Assembly (NCBI RefSeq): GCF_947492555.1
Contig: NZ_CANLNE010000003.1
Coordinates: 62,001 to 126,000, forward strand
Source: an uncultured Roseobacter sp.
GTDB taxonomy: Bacteria; Pseudomonadota; Alphaproteobacteria; Rhodobacterales; Rhodobacteraceae
Direction: 5' to 3'
Length of the DNA: 64,000 bases
Shown piece after piece: positions 17,122-25,793 of this stretch; positions within the stretch are counted from its first letter, which is position 1, and each line of letters starts with the position of its first letter. A model generated the notes under the pieces. The model did not search any database. It was not told where the DNA came from and saw only the letters and a program-made list of their open reading frames with translations. A program made the position numbers and the translations under genes.

Positions 17122-17835
17122 TCATTTTGGATCGTAAAGGTAACCGATGCCGCGCACGGTTCTGATAACTTCGGGTTTTTCAGGGTTGGTTTCCAGTTTC
17201 CGGCGCAGTCGGGAGATTCTGATATCGACGCTTCGGTCAAACGGGTCCCAGGATCGGTCATGAGCTTGTTCCAAAAGCTGATCCCTGTTGAGAACGCGCC
17301 CCCTGTTTGCCGCAAAGACCTTGAGCAGACTATACTCCATCGCCGTCAATTGAACTTCGGACCCATCCGCCGCACGGAGCTTTGCGGCGACTTTGTCCAA
17401 AAGAAAATCTCCAAATGGAGCGCAGTCCCAATCAACCTTTTCCGCCTTTGCTGAGCTACTGATGGTTTCACGGCGAAGTATCGCTTTTATCCGGGCTTCG
17501 AGCTCTCGAAGATCAACGGGTTTGCCTAGATAATCATCCGCCCCCATTTCAAGACCAATGATACGATCAACCACGTCACCGGCTGCGGTCAGCATGATGA
17601 TGGGGGTCGTGTCCTCTGGGCGCAGTGATCGTAGAATGGAAAGACCATCTTCCTTTGGCATGTTGATGTCCATGATGATGACATCCACAGTATTGGTCGA
17701 CAGGATGTCCCGAAGTTCATCGCCACCTGCGGCTCCGGATACCTTGTATCCACGTTTGCCAAGGTATTCCTGGAGCATTTCACGCAGGTCGATTTCATCA
17801 TCGCAGACTAGGATGTGGGCATTCTGGCTATCCAT
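17122..17835 (-). CDS. OmpR/PhoB-family response regulator
   Basis: A 237-residue two-domain regulator. The receiver (residues 7-120) has acidic residues in CDDEID, phospho-acceptor Asp56 in IIMDINMP and Lys105 in GKPVD. The winged-helix domain (about 137-237) shows LTAMEYSLLKVFAANRGRVL and VDIRISRLRRKLE, ending TVRGIGYLYDPK. Its start lies 8 bp inside the end of the histidine kinase gene, so the two form a coupled pair. Candidate binding sites are the TGTTTCA repeats at 20093-20271; this is inference. Confidence 0.95.
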   Translation of the reverse strand: MDSQNAHILVCDDEIDLREMLQEYLGKRGYKVSGAAGGDELRDILSTNTVDVIIMDINMPKEDGLSILRSLRPEDTTPIIMLTAAGDVVDRIIGLEMGADDYLGKPVDLRELEARIKAILRRETISSSAKAEKVDWDCAPFGDFLLDKVAAKLRAADGSEVQLTAMEYSLLKVFAANRGRVLNRDQLLEQAHDRSWDPFDRSVDIRISRLRRKLETNPEKPEVIRTVRGIGYLYDPK

Positions 17836-20071
17836 CTGGCATTTCCTCCTGCTCGGCGAGTAGCTGTCTGACGAGGTCTCTGAGCTCTGCCGGCGAAACC
17901 GGTTTCTCCAAATATGGAAGGCCAGCCTCCTTTAGAAGTCCCAGGGAAGTCTGTCCCATCGTATCACCGGTGATATAGGCCGTCCTCTTCAACATCTCTG
18001 GAAAACGGGCCACCAAAGCTTCGTATATCTGGCGCCCGTCGACACCCGGCATGTTCAAATCACTCAAGAAAACGTCGTACCTGGTTGAGTGAAGGCGGTT
18101 TAACGCTTCCTCCCCTGAGGCGACGAAATCGACTTCGAACCCTTCTTTTCTGAGAATTTCGGCGTTCAACTGGCCCACTTCAACCTCATCATCCACAATC
18201 AGTGCTCTCAGGTTTGCAGGTGCCGTGACCGGGTTGGTCGGCGCGTCCACTTCTGATCTGTGATCACTGGCGACGGGGAGCGTGATACGAAAACATGTGC
18301 TGGCTGCGCTGCTCTGATCCAGCCTGATCTGTCCGCCATGCGAAAGAATGATCCGGTGGCAGAATGCCAGACCGATGCCAGTTCCCTCGCCGACTTCCTT
18401 GGTGGTGAAAAAAGGCTCAAATATCCGCCCCCGAATGGCGGTGGGAATGCCGGGGCCGTTGTCTTGAACGGTCACTTCGACCATGCTCATCTCCGGCTTT
18501 GAGATGGCCGACAGTTCAATGCGATCGCCACGACCAGACGCGTTCAAAGCCTGTTCGGCGTTGATGATCAGATTAATGATAACCTGCGTAATCTGATCCG
18601 CATCGGCGGCAATAGGTGGCAGATCTTCCGGAATCTTGAGCGAAATACTGATGTCACCTGACGTGCTTCCATAGGCAGCGACATCTGCAGCCGTTTCGAT
18701 CACGCTGGCAACATCAACTGGCTCGATCTTGCTTGGCTGCTGGCGTGCCATGGCAAGGAAGGTCTTTACGATCTTGGCACACCGCTCTGCTGCTGTACTG
18801 ATCTTGTCGATCCTTGCGGTGAGATCAGGATCTGTGATCTCCTCTTTCAGCATCAGCGAATGACCTACAACAACGGAGAGGGGGTTGTTGAGCTCATGGG
18901 CAACACCGGCAAGCAATTCACCAAGTGCGGACATCTTTTCATTCTGGAACAGCAACTCTCTTTGCTTCGCAAGCTCTTCAGAAAGCGCCAATTCATCCGT
19001 CAAATCGCGTGTGTTTGAGACGATGACTTCTTCGCCATTGAATTCTATGAGGCGCGAGGAATCCGCCCCCCAGAACTTTCGCCCCTTTGCATCAATGAAC
19101 TCCATCCGCCGATCCTTGAGCGTCCCGGCCTTTCGCAGGTCTTCAAGATAGCGCTCGCGCTCTGTTGGGTCCGCATAGTAGGATTTGGAATTGTTGGACG
19201 GGCCAAAAAGCTCCTCAAGATCTGGCGTCGCAAAAAGAACTTTCCCGGTTTCTGCGTTCGTCATGTTAATGGCGGCCGGATAAGCTTCCATGACTTGCCT
19301 GATGAGCGCGTCAGTTTCTTTTTGGACGGTTAGATCAATGGTACTGGTCACGATGACTTCTTCGCCCTTGAAATCGATCAACTGCGAAGAAATGGTCGCT
19401 GGAAAAATGTTTCCGTCAGCATTCAATAGATCAAGTTTGAAGTCATCCACACGTCCATCCGCCAAAAGCTGCGTGACAAAATCTGCCCGGCGCTCCGGAC
19501 TGACATAATGTTCCCGCGCAGACTTGGTGGGTCCAAACATCTGCAGGGCGGCAGGTGTGCGGTAAAGAATCTGACCATCACCGATACGGGCCATGGTGAC
19601 CGCGGCAGAACTGGCGTCCAGCACTTTTCTGATCAGAAGATCCCCGTCGCGTTCCTCGACCTCGGCTTGTTTTCTGGCTGTGATATCCTCGCGGGTTACG
19701 ACAAAGCCGCCTGAGCAGGTCGGGTGAACAGACACCAGATAGGTCCGCCCGTCCGTTTCTTTCAGTTCAAAATCCTGAATGAACTCGATGCCATTGGCCA
19801 ATCTGTCAGAAACCCATTTCTGTTCATCGCCCACAGCATCGGCATATATTCCGCGGCGGGCTGTCTCGCGCATCAGTATTTCCCAGTCCAGACCGGGTTT
19901 GAGGAGATGGGAAACCCCTTTGTTCATCTCGGCATATTTTTGATTGAACATCACAAGGCGCCGGTCGTCATCGTACAGGGCGAATCCTTCCTTAAGAGAC
20001 TCGATAGCGTCCCGCAGAAGGCCCTGCGCATTGTCGATGTCTTCCAGATCGTTCGTCATGCCCGTCGTCAT
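17828..20071 (-). CDS. Cytosolic hybrid histidine kinase with three PAS domains and a receiver
   Basis: A 747-residue sensor without membrane segments. Order: PAS-type domain 1 (about 15-135), PAS 2 (148-250), PAS 3 (258-360), dimerisation/phosphoacceptor domain with His392 in GVAHELNNP, ATPase with QVIINLIINAEQAL, VQDNGPGIP and GEGTGIGLAF, and a receiver (623-740) with Asp671 in FLSDLNMPG. PAS 2 and PAS 3 look alike (TISSQLIDFKGEEVIVT against ADSSRLIEFNGEEVIVS), which suggests an internal duplication. The ligand is unknown. The gene overlaps the response regulator gene and diverges from the hydrolase gene at 20319. Confidence 0.93.
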   Translation of the reverse strand: MTTGMTNDLEDIDNAQGLLRDAIESLKEGFALYDDDRRLVMFNQKYAEMNKGVSHLLKPGLDWEILMRETARRGIYADAVGDEQKWVSDRLANGIEFIQDFELKETDGRTYLVSVHPTCSGGFVVTREDITARKQAEVEERDGDLLIRKVLDASSAAVTMARIGDGQILYRTPAALQMFGPTKSAREHYVSPERRADFVTQLLADGRVDDFKLDLLNADGNIFPATISSQLIDFKGEEVIVTSTIDLTVQKETDALIRQVMEAYPAAINMTNAETGKVLFATPDLEELFGPSNNSKSYYADPTERERYLEDLRKAGTLKDRRMEFIDAKGRKFWGADSSRLIEFNGEEVIVSNTRDLTDELALSEELAKQRELLFQNEKMSALGELLAGVAHELNNPLSVVVGHSLMLKEEITDPDLTARIDKISTAAERCAKIVKTFLAMARQQPSKIEPVDVASVIETAADVAAYGSTSGDISISLKIPEDLPPIAADADQITQVIINLIINAEQALNASGRGDRIELSAISKPEMSMVEVTVQDNGPGIPTAIRGRIFEPFFTTKEVGEGTGIGLAFCHRIILSHGGQIRLDQSSAASTCFRITLPVASDHRSEVDAPTNPVTAPANLRALIVDDEVEVGQLNAEILRKEGFEVDFVASGEEALNRLHSTRYDVFLSDLNMPGVDGRQIYEALVARFPEMLKRTAYITGDTMGQTSLGLLKEAGLPYLEKPVSPAELRDLVRQLLAEQEEMPDG

Positions 20072-20092
20072 CCCGATTTTCTAAGACAGCAT

Positions 20093-20271
20093 TGTTTCAA
20101 TGCCATTTCAAAATTCGCATCTAGTGTTTCAATTGTTTCACAGGCTGCTGCGCCAAACCAGAGACAGCAAAAAAATCCCATATTTTGAAGGTTGCTGGCG
20201 GGGGATCAGGTGAAACTGGTCGTGCAACAACTGAAACACGGCACGCCTCATTCAGACATCGCAATGAAACA
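20093..20271. promoter_or_regulatory. Five TGTTTCA/TGAAACA repeats in a divergent promoter
   Basis: The heptamer TGTTTCA occurs at 20093-20099, 20125-20131 and 20134-20140, and its reverse complement TGAAACA at 20232-20238 and 20265-20271. The first three sit near the kinase start, the last two near the hydrolase start, with mirrored orientation. Such a cluster in about 180 bp is far above chance. The response regulator of the adjacent gene pair is the obvious candidate binder; this is inference. Confidence 0.6.
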
Positions 20272-20318
20272 ATCGGACGCCAATTGTCGTTCACCACCAA
20301 CGCTTTTGGATTAGAACA

Positions 20319-21158
20319 ATGACCTTTTCATCTCAGCCAACGCAACAAGGCAATGCGCCTATTGTTGCATTGCATTCCTCGGCATCAAGCAGCGGCCAAT
20401 GGAGCCGATTGTCAGCGGATATGGAAGGCCGGTTTGACGTCCATGCATTTGATCTTCCCGGCTACGGGCGCGCGCCTTTGAGCGCCGATCATTCTCAGAA
20501 AGGGGCCGCCCGTTCCGCTGTTCCTGTTCTTCAGGAAATCGAAAAGATAGGGGGGCCCGTTCACCTTGTCGGCCACTCAAATGGAGGTGGCATTGCGATC
20601 AAGGTGGCATTGATGCGCCCTGACCTCGTGAAAAGCCTGACCGTCTATGAACCGGCAACGTTCCACTTTCTGAAGAATGGAAACAGCAAGGAAAAGCGCC
20701 TGTTTCAGCAGATCCAGACCCTTTCTGCTCTGGTGACACGTGCAGCAGAGGAAGAAGAAGTACCGACGGGAATGCGGCACTTTCTGGACTTCTGGAATGG
20801 TGAGGAGTTCTGGGACCAACTTCCCGACGTCGCCAGGCAGCGGTTTGCGGGCATGATCTCTTCGATCATGGCAGATTTCTCCAACGGAGTCGCGGAAACC
20901 TGGGAATTGGCAGATTTGTCCAAATTGGAGACGCCGACATTGGTGATGACGGGTCTGGAGTCCCCGGAAATCACGCAGCATGTGTCGATCGCCATTGCAA
21001 AGGCGCTTCCCAACGCACGCCTCGCACTGTTGCCCGAACTTGGACATATGGCGCCCGTCTTCCAACCAGAGTGGGTGAATTCACGCATTCTCGAACACGT
21101 GGCCAACGTTGAACGGCCCACCCCAATCTGCAGTTGGCCAAACCAGGTGGCGGCCTAA
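20319..21158 (+). CDS. Alpha/beta hydrolase of unknown substrate
   Basis: A 279-residue alpha/beta-fold hydrolase. LHSSASSSGQW follows strand 3, the nucleophile Ser87 lies in VGHSNGGG, and the late His is in ELGHMAPVFQPEWVN. The usual acid position reads TGLESPE, so Glu may replace Asp. The protein lacks a signal peptide and is cytosolic. It is followed after 74 bp by a methyltransferase gene and faces the two-component genes, which suggests common regulation through the repeats at 20093-20271. Carboxylester hydrolase is the broad guess. No substrate can be named. Confidence 0.85.
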   Translation: MTFSSQPTQQGNAPIVALHSSASSSGQWSRLSADMEGRFDVHAFDLPGYGRAPLSADHSQKGAARSAVPVLQEIEKIGGPVHLVGHSNGGGIAIKVALMRPDLVKSLTVYEPATFHFLKNGNSKEKRLFQQIQTLSALVTRAAEEEEVPTGMRHFLDFWNGEEFWDQLPDVARQRFAGMISSIMADFSNGVAETWELADLSKLETPTLVMTGLESPEITQHVSIAIAKALPNARLALLPELGHMAPVFQPEWVNSRILEHVANVERPTPICSWPNQVAA

Positions 21159-21232
21159 CCCAACCACATTCACCCGACCCAACAATTTACAAAACGCTGG
21201 TGATGGACCAGCAAACCCCAAAGGAGAAAATC

Positions 21233-22063
21233 ATGGGCTCTCACACAACAATCAATCCTTCAACCGACTACACGGCGATCAAAGCCAAGCAAAACGCCGC
21301 ATGGGGGGCAGGAGACTACAGCAAAGTTGGCGTAACCCTCCAGATCACCGGTGAAGAACTTGCCGAAGCCATGGACATAAATGCAGACGCCAAGGTTCTG
21401 GATGTGGCAGCGGGCAATGGTAACGCAACGCTGGCCTTTGCACGGCGCTTTTGCAACGTCACCTCAACAGACTATGTATCGGAGCTTTTGGAAGCCAGCG
21501 GCACGCGCGCAAAAGCCGAAGGTCTCTATGTCAACTACAAGGTTGCCGACGCAGAAGACCTGCCATTCACAGATCAGTCTTTTGACGCGGTCGTATCCAC
21601 TTTCGGGGTGATGTTCACGCCAAATCAACAGCAGGCAGCCGCAGAGCTTCAACGCGTCGTCAAACCCGGTGGCAAGATCGGGATGGCCAACTGGACACCG
21701 GAAAGTTTCATCGGCCAGCTCTTCAAAACAATCGGAAAGCATGTTCCACCGCCTGCCGGCGTCGGCTCTCCTGCCTTGTGGGGCAACCAGGAGTGGGTTG
21801 AAGAAACCTTTGGCGCCACTTGCCAAATATCTTCCTTCCAGCACAAGACCTTTTTGTTCCGCTACCGCTCTGCTGAGCATTTCCTGGAGTACTTCCGCGC
21901 CTTCTATGGCCCCATGCAAAAAGCGTTCGAAGCGCTGGATGAGGTCGGGCAAACAGCCCTGCGGAACGATATCATGACGCTGATTGAGACGTTCGACATC
22001 TCAACCAACGGTTCATTGTGTATCTCTTCAGAATATGCCGAAGTGATCGCAGTGCGTCACTAA
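21233..22063 (+). CDS. Class I SAM-dependent methyltransferase
   Basis: A 276-residue methyltransferase of the UbiE/Methyltransf_11 type. Motif I VLDVAAGNGNATLAFA is at residues 55-70, the acidic end of strand 2 in TSTDYVSELL, motif II in DAEDLPFTDQSFDAVVSTFG, and motif III in RVVKPGGKIGMANWTPE. The ATG at 21233 is selected for its AAAGGAG site; the open frame continues upstream without one. The C-terminal 110 residues (LFRYRSAEHFLEYFRAFYGP) likely define the substrate, which is unknown. It follows the hydrolase gene and may modify the same kind of compound. Confidence 0.87.
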   Translation: MGSHTTINPSTDYTAIKAKQNAAWGAGDYSKVGVTLQITGEELAEAMDINADAKVLDVAAGNGNATLAFARRFCNVTSTDYVSELLEASGTRAKAEGLYVNYKVADAEDLPFTDQSFDAVVSTFGVMFTPNQQQAAAELQRVVKPGGKIGMANWTPESFIGQLFKTIGKHVPPPAGVGSPALWGNQEWVEETFGATCQISSFQHKTFLFRYRSAEHFLEYFRAFYGPMQKAFEALDEVGQTALRNDIMTLIETFDISTNGSLCISSEYAEVIAVRH

Positions 22064-22219
22064 GGTCATGATCTCAAATCACAAATCCCTTCGGCGTTTC
22101 AGCCGGGGGGCGCACTCATGTTGCGGGCGGTAGACAGGCTTAACTTGGTCAAAAAGAATTTGTAGTCTTTGGCCGGGGTGAGGCACTTTTGATCCTCCTC
22201 AACACGAAAGGAACCTACA

Positions 22220-22579
22220 ATGGCTGAACGCACGCTCTATGAAGAGTATGGGGGGTTTTCAAAGGTCAGCAAGATTGTACTTTCCTTCTACGACAGCCTT
22301 TTGGACAATGATGAGGTAGGCCCGTTCTTCGACGATGTTGAAATGTCTCGGATCGTGGATCACCAGACCAAGTTCATTGCTTCGATCCTTGGTGGCCCGG
22401 CGTCCTACACAGACAATCAGTTGCGCCAATTGCATTCTCATCTGACCATCACCGACGGCCATTTCGATGAACTCGAAACGGTGCTTCGCGGCACATTATT
22501 GCAGCATGGGATGGCCAGTGAGGACGTTGACCTTGTTGTTGCGGAATTCGAGAAACGCCGCCCCCTTATTGTCAGGTGA
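22220..22579 (+). CDS. glbN: Group 1 truncated hemoglobin (trHbN-like)
   Basis: A 119-residue cytosolic heme protein with the 2-over-2 globin fold. Aligned by eye with Mycobacterium trHbN: Tyr24 is the B10 distal residue (LSFYDSLL), Gln49 matches the E11 glutamine (DHQTKFIASILGGP), and His72 is the proximal ligand (RQLHSHLTITDGHF). Group 1 proteins with Tyr B10/Gln E11 bind oxygen tightly and oxidise NO to nitrate. The ribosome site AAAGGAA is strong. Only 3 bp separate its stop from the adenylate cyclase start, so the two are almost certainly one operon. This globin could be a detoxifier or the heme sensor for the cyclase. Confidence 0.93.
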   Translation: MAERTLYEEYGGFSKVSKIVLSFYDSLLDNDEVGPFFDDVEMSRIVDHQTKFIASILGGPASYTDNQLRQLHSHLTITDGHFDELETVLRGTLLQHGMASEDVDLVVAEFEKRRPLIVR

Positions 22580-22582
22580 GTT

Positions 22583-23605
22583 ATGACTATTGAAGCGATA
22601 AACGAGCAACTTCTCCGTGCGATCGGGGTTGGTGTCGCGCTACTCGACCGCCAAACGCTGCAGTTCGGCTTCCGAAACGATACGTTTGAAGAGTGGTTCA
22701 GTGCCGAAACTCAGCCAGCTCAACTGCAGCAATTGTTCCCGGACCTGGACGTCAGCGCGATGCAGGAAAACCTGACCGGATCCGGACGTTATGCATCCGA
22801 AATCAGGTTCAAGAAGAAACGCAGAACGCTGGTGATTGCCCTAGATTTCACCGCCGCGGATGAGGACGTCCTTGTCCTGGTCTGTCAAAACATCACGCGC
22901 ATTAAAGAACTGGAATCGATGATCGATTCCTATTCGATGATGGTTGAACGCAACACGCGAGAAATCAAACGAGAGAAAGAGCAGGTTGAAAAATTATTGC
23001 TCAATATCATGCCTCGCTCTGTATACGAGGAGTTCAAGACCTTCGGTGTTGTAACGCCGCAGATGTATGATCCGGTGTCCGTCCTGATGCTCGACTTTGT
23101 CGGGTTTACAGATATGGTTGCGTCGCAAGACCCCAGCGTGACCGTCACCGAACTGAACGATATCTACAGTGCGTTTGACCGCATCGGCGAACAATTCGGG
23201 TGTGAGCGCATCAAGACGATTGGTGATGCCTATATCACTGTTGCAGGCCTGCCTGACCCCACCCCGGATCACGCAAAGGCAATCGCCAACACCGCCATCC
23301 GGTTTGTGCGGTATTTGACGCGGCGCAATCTGAGCCATCCGCATCAGTGGCACTGCCGTATTGGCCTGTCCACAGGTTCAGTTGTTGGCTCTGTTGTGGG
23401 CATCCAGAAGTATGTCTATGATATTTTCGGTCCTGCCGTGAACCTCGCCTCTCGCCTGCAAGAGTTTTCTGAACCGATGCAAATCACAGTCCAGGACGAT
23501 GTTGCAACTGTTCTGAAAGACCAGTTTGATCTTGAGAATGTTGGCGCGCGGACCATCCGCGGGTTTAGCAAGCAAGATGTCTGGCGGCTTTCCGACAGCA
23601 ATTGA
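22583..23605 (+). CDS. Class III adenylate cyclase with PAS-like sensor and signalling helix
   Basis: A 340-residue soluble cyclase. Residues 1-110 form a PAS-like domain, 110-150 a coiled signalling helix (KREKEQVEKLLLNIMPRSV, close to that of soluble guanylate cyclases), and 160-335 the catalytic domain. All key residues are visible: metal-binding Asp171 (MLDFVGFT) and Asp215 (TIGDAYI), base-selecting Lys211 and Asp280 (KYVYDIFG), transition-state Asn287 and Arg291 (NLASR). The Lys/Asp pair indicates ATP as substrate, so cAMP is the product. As both base and catalytic residues are in one chain, a homodimer would have two active sites. It sits directly behind a truncated hemoglobin gene. Confidence 0.93.
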   Translation: MTIEAINEQLLRAIGVGVALLDRQTLQFGFRNDTFEEWFSAETQPAQLQQLFPDLDVSAMQENLTGSGRYASEIRFKKKRRTLVIALDFTAADEDVLVLVCQNITRIKELESMIDSYSMMVERNTREIKREKEQVEKLLLNIMPRSVYEEFKTFGVVTPQMYDPVSVLMLDFVGFTDMVASQDPSVTVTELNDIYSAFDRIGEQFGCERIKTIGDAYITVAGLPDPTPDHAKAIANTAIRFVRYLTRRNLSHPHQWHCRIGLSTGSVVGSVVGIQKYVYDIFGPAVNLASRLQEFSEPMQITVQDDVATVLKDQFDLENVGARTIRGFSKQDVWRLSDSN

Positions 23606-23832
23606 AATCAACGGTGAATTTCAGGCTTTAGTCGAGGGGCAGATTTGATTTTTGGGACTAGGGCCCGATACAGTAGATTTGCTGGTAAATTGGCCAGCCC
23701 GATGCATATCTTGGAAGGGTGCCGCAGCCACGCAAAGCTGGAGTTTCGGATTCAGCACGGACATCCAATGGTTTTGGTCGGTTAATGGTTTCCAGCCCTT
23801 GGCAGAATTCACGCCTGTCGACGATCTTTAAC

Positions 23833-24714
23833 TTAAGTAAGTTGACCCGGCTTCACCTGGCGCAACCATTTCAAAAATGCGCGCTGAGGGGAATGCATCT
23901 TGCGATCCGAGGGCCAGACAAGCAGGTAGGCCTGTGTTTTGCAGCTTTGATGTCCAATCCGATGAAGGCGGCCATCGGACAATGCCTCCAAACAGAGCGG
24001 CGTGCGTGCCATGCCGATCCCCAATCCGTTGACGACTGCGGCTTGCACCTGATCGTAAGAACTCAAGCGACGTATCTTCGCATATCCAGGCAAAGGCGAT
24101 TGGGCTTGCACACTCCATCTTTCCCATTCATCTTCATGCGCTTCATTCAAGATGATCGGAAATCTTCGAAGCGCCTGATCCCATCCAATTTGAGCCACTT
24201 GAGCGCTCAATTCTTTTGTTGCCACCGGGAATATCTCTTCGAGACAAAACAATTCCTGATCGTATCCACTCCACTCGGCGTCACTCCTGCGCAGCGCGAG
24301 ATCGACCCCTTCGTTTTTTAGATCACAAACCCGATCGGTGGCGAACACCCGGAGTTCGACAGTTGGATTTGCCTCATAGAATGCAGCCAAATTCGGCGCG
24401 AGCCAAAGCGACGACAAAGTCTGCGGCGCGGAAATCGTGACCACGTTACTTTTGCTGTGTTTGACAGCTTTTAGCCCGCGTTCAATTTCTCGCAGACCAA
24501 CGGAAACTTGTAAGTAGAATGCCCGCCCGACATCCGTAAGCTTTGCCCCGTTCCGGCCCCGCTCCAACAACTGAACGCCCAGCTGCGCTTCCAAGCGCGC
24601 AATCTGATGACTCACAGCTGACTCGCTCACGCCGATTTCTTCAGCCGCTATCCGAAACTGACCCGCGTCGGCAACCGTCACAAAAGCACGCAGGTTCTGG
24701 ATGGGCGGATACAT
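23833..24714 (-). CDS. LysR-family regulator (GcvA-like)
   Basis: A 293-residue LysR regulator of the GcvA-like branch. The HTH is in FRIAAEEIGVSESAVSHQIA with RLEAQLGVQLLERG, and the effector domain follows (VVTISAPQTLSSLWLAPNLA). Conserved branch features include DLALRRSDAEW and AVVNGLGIGMARTPLC. The ATG at 24714 has AGAGGA upstream and fits the family N-terminus YPPIQNLRAFV. It is transcribed away from the hydrolase gene at 24808 across 93 bp, so it probably controls that gene and itself. Confidence 0.9.
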   Translation of the reverse strand: MYPPIQNLRAFVTVADAGQFRIAAEEIGVSESAVSHQIARLEAQLGVQLLERGRNGAKLTDVGRAFYLQVSVGLREIERGLKAVKHSKSNVVTISAPQTLSSLWLAPNLAAFYEANPTVELRVFATDRVCDLKNEGVDLALRRSDAEWSGYDQELFCLEEIFPVATKELSAQVAQIGWDQALRRFPIILNEAHEDEWERWSVQAQSPLPGYAKIRRLSSYDQVQAAVVNGLGIGMARTPLCLEALSDGRLHRIGHQSCKTQAYLLVWPSDRKMHSPQRAFLKWLRQVKPGQLT

Positions 24715-24807
24715 GACAAATCCTCTTCTAAAGATGACAACACTTCGTTCGACATAAAAGAAAACAGGGTTCACCTATGCAAAAAATAATCATGATGAGA
24801 AAGTAAT

Positions 24808-25641
24808 ATGACGGAATTTGACCTAAAGCAGAGCTTTGAATCGAGCTGTGGAAAGATCGCTCATGATGTGTTCGGCGAGGGTCCAGATGTGGTTTTGGTC
24901 CATGGCACCCCCGTGAGCTCGGTGATCTGGCACGGAGTTCTCAAGCGTTTGCAACATCGCTATCGGTTTCATGTACTTGATCTGCCCGGATATGGTTCGT
25001 CGGCCAAGTTTGACGGCCAAGAAGTTCGGCTGAGGTCGTTCGCGCGCGTGTTGGCCGAATGGCTCGCCTCTAAGGAGCTATCGCGCCCCGCTCTGGTTGG
25101 TCACGATTTTGGTGGTGCGACTGTGATGGGCGCGTATCTGATCGAGAAGGCGGATGTGGCAGCTATTTGTGTCAGCGATGGCGTTGTGTTGTCTCCCTGG
25201 GGCACGGCATTTTCGAGACATGTGAAAGAGAACGAGGAGGTCTTCGCCAACGTGCCGGAGTACATCCACCACGCGGTTCTGGAGGCACATCTGAAAACAG
25301 CGATGTCACGCACTCTGGATCAAGCAGTTCTGGACAGGTTGACTGCACCCTGGTTGAGCGAAAGCGGTCAGCGCGCATACTATCGGCAGGTTGGCCAATA
25401 CGATTATGAATACACTGAACAGCTCGAACAATTGTATCCGACTACCTCAGTTCCGACTACAGTCTTCTGGGGTGAAGAAGATCGTTGGGTCGACAAGTCG
25501 GAAGGGGAACGGTTTTCGCAAATGTTGCCCGATGCAACCCTAAGAATCTTGCCGGATGCCGGCCACTTTGTGATGCTTGATGCCCCGGGCCTCTTCTCAA
25601 GATATCTGGATGAATGGTTGAGTGCATTCTTTCATGTGTAG
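24808..25641 (+). CDS. Alpha/beta hydrolase with Asp nucleophile (haloalkane dehalogenase/epoxide hydrolase-like)
   Basis: A 277-residue hydrolase. The oxyanion region is VHGTPVSSVIW, the nucleophile elbow is GHDFGG with Asp100 in place of Ser, and the late residues are in WGEEDRWVD and DAGHFVMLDAP. An Asp nucleophile is found in haloalkane and fluoroacetate dehalogenases and in epoxide hydrolases, not in esterases. The halide-binding Trp next to the nucleophile of typical dehalogenases (HDWGG) is Phe here, so the exact reaction is open. It is divergent from a LysR gene, which suggests induction by a substrate-like compound. Confidence 0.87.
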   Translation: MTEFDLKQSFESSCGKIAHDVFGEGPDVVLVHGTPVSSVIWHGVLKRLQHRYRFHVLDLPGYGSSAKFDGQEVRLRSFARVLAEWLASKELSRPALVGHDFGGATVMGAYLIEKADVAAICVSDGVVLSPWGTAFSRHVKENEEVFANVPEYIHHAVLEAHLKTAMSRTLDQAVLDRLTAPWLSESGQRAYYRQVGQYDYEYTEQLEQLYPTTSVPTTVFWGEEDRWVDKSEGERFSQMLPDATLRILPDAGHFVMLDAPGLFSRYLDEWLSAFFHV

Positions 25642-25793
25642 TCGACCTCGCCTTCCTTGTGGCACGTATCGTTTCTCGCCTTGGGGAGATCTGGGTGGTA
25701 CCCTGCTTTAAAAATCCGCGCCCTTGTTTCATGGGTCAATTAATTCAATAGAACCAATGTGTTTTGTGCGGTTTGCGGCTGTGACAAGCCTTG

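Noticed and set aside
22064-22219. FNR/NnrR-like TTAAC-TTG-GTCAA before the hemoglobin gene
   Set aside because: Spacing is 3 instead of 4 and one half-site is poor. It would fit an NO-response story, but the match is not good enough.
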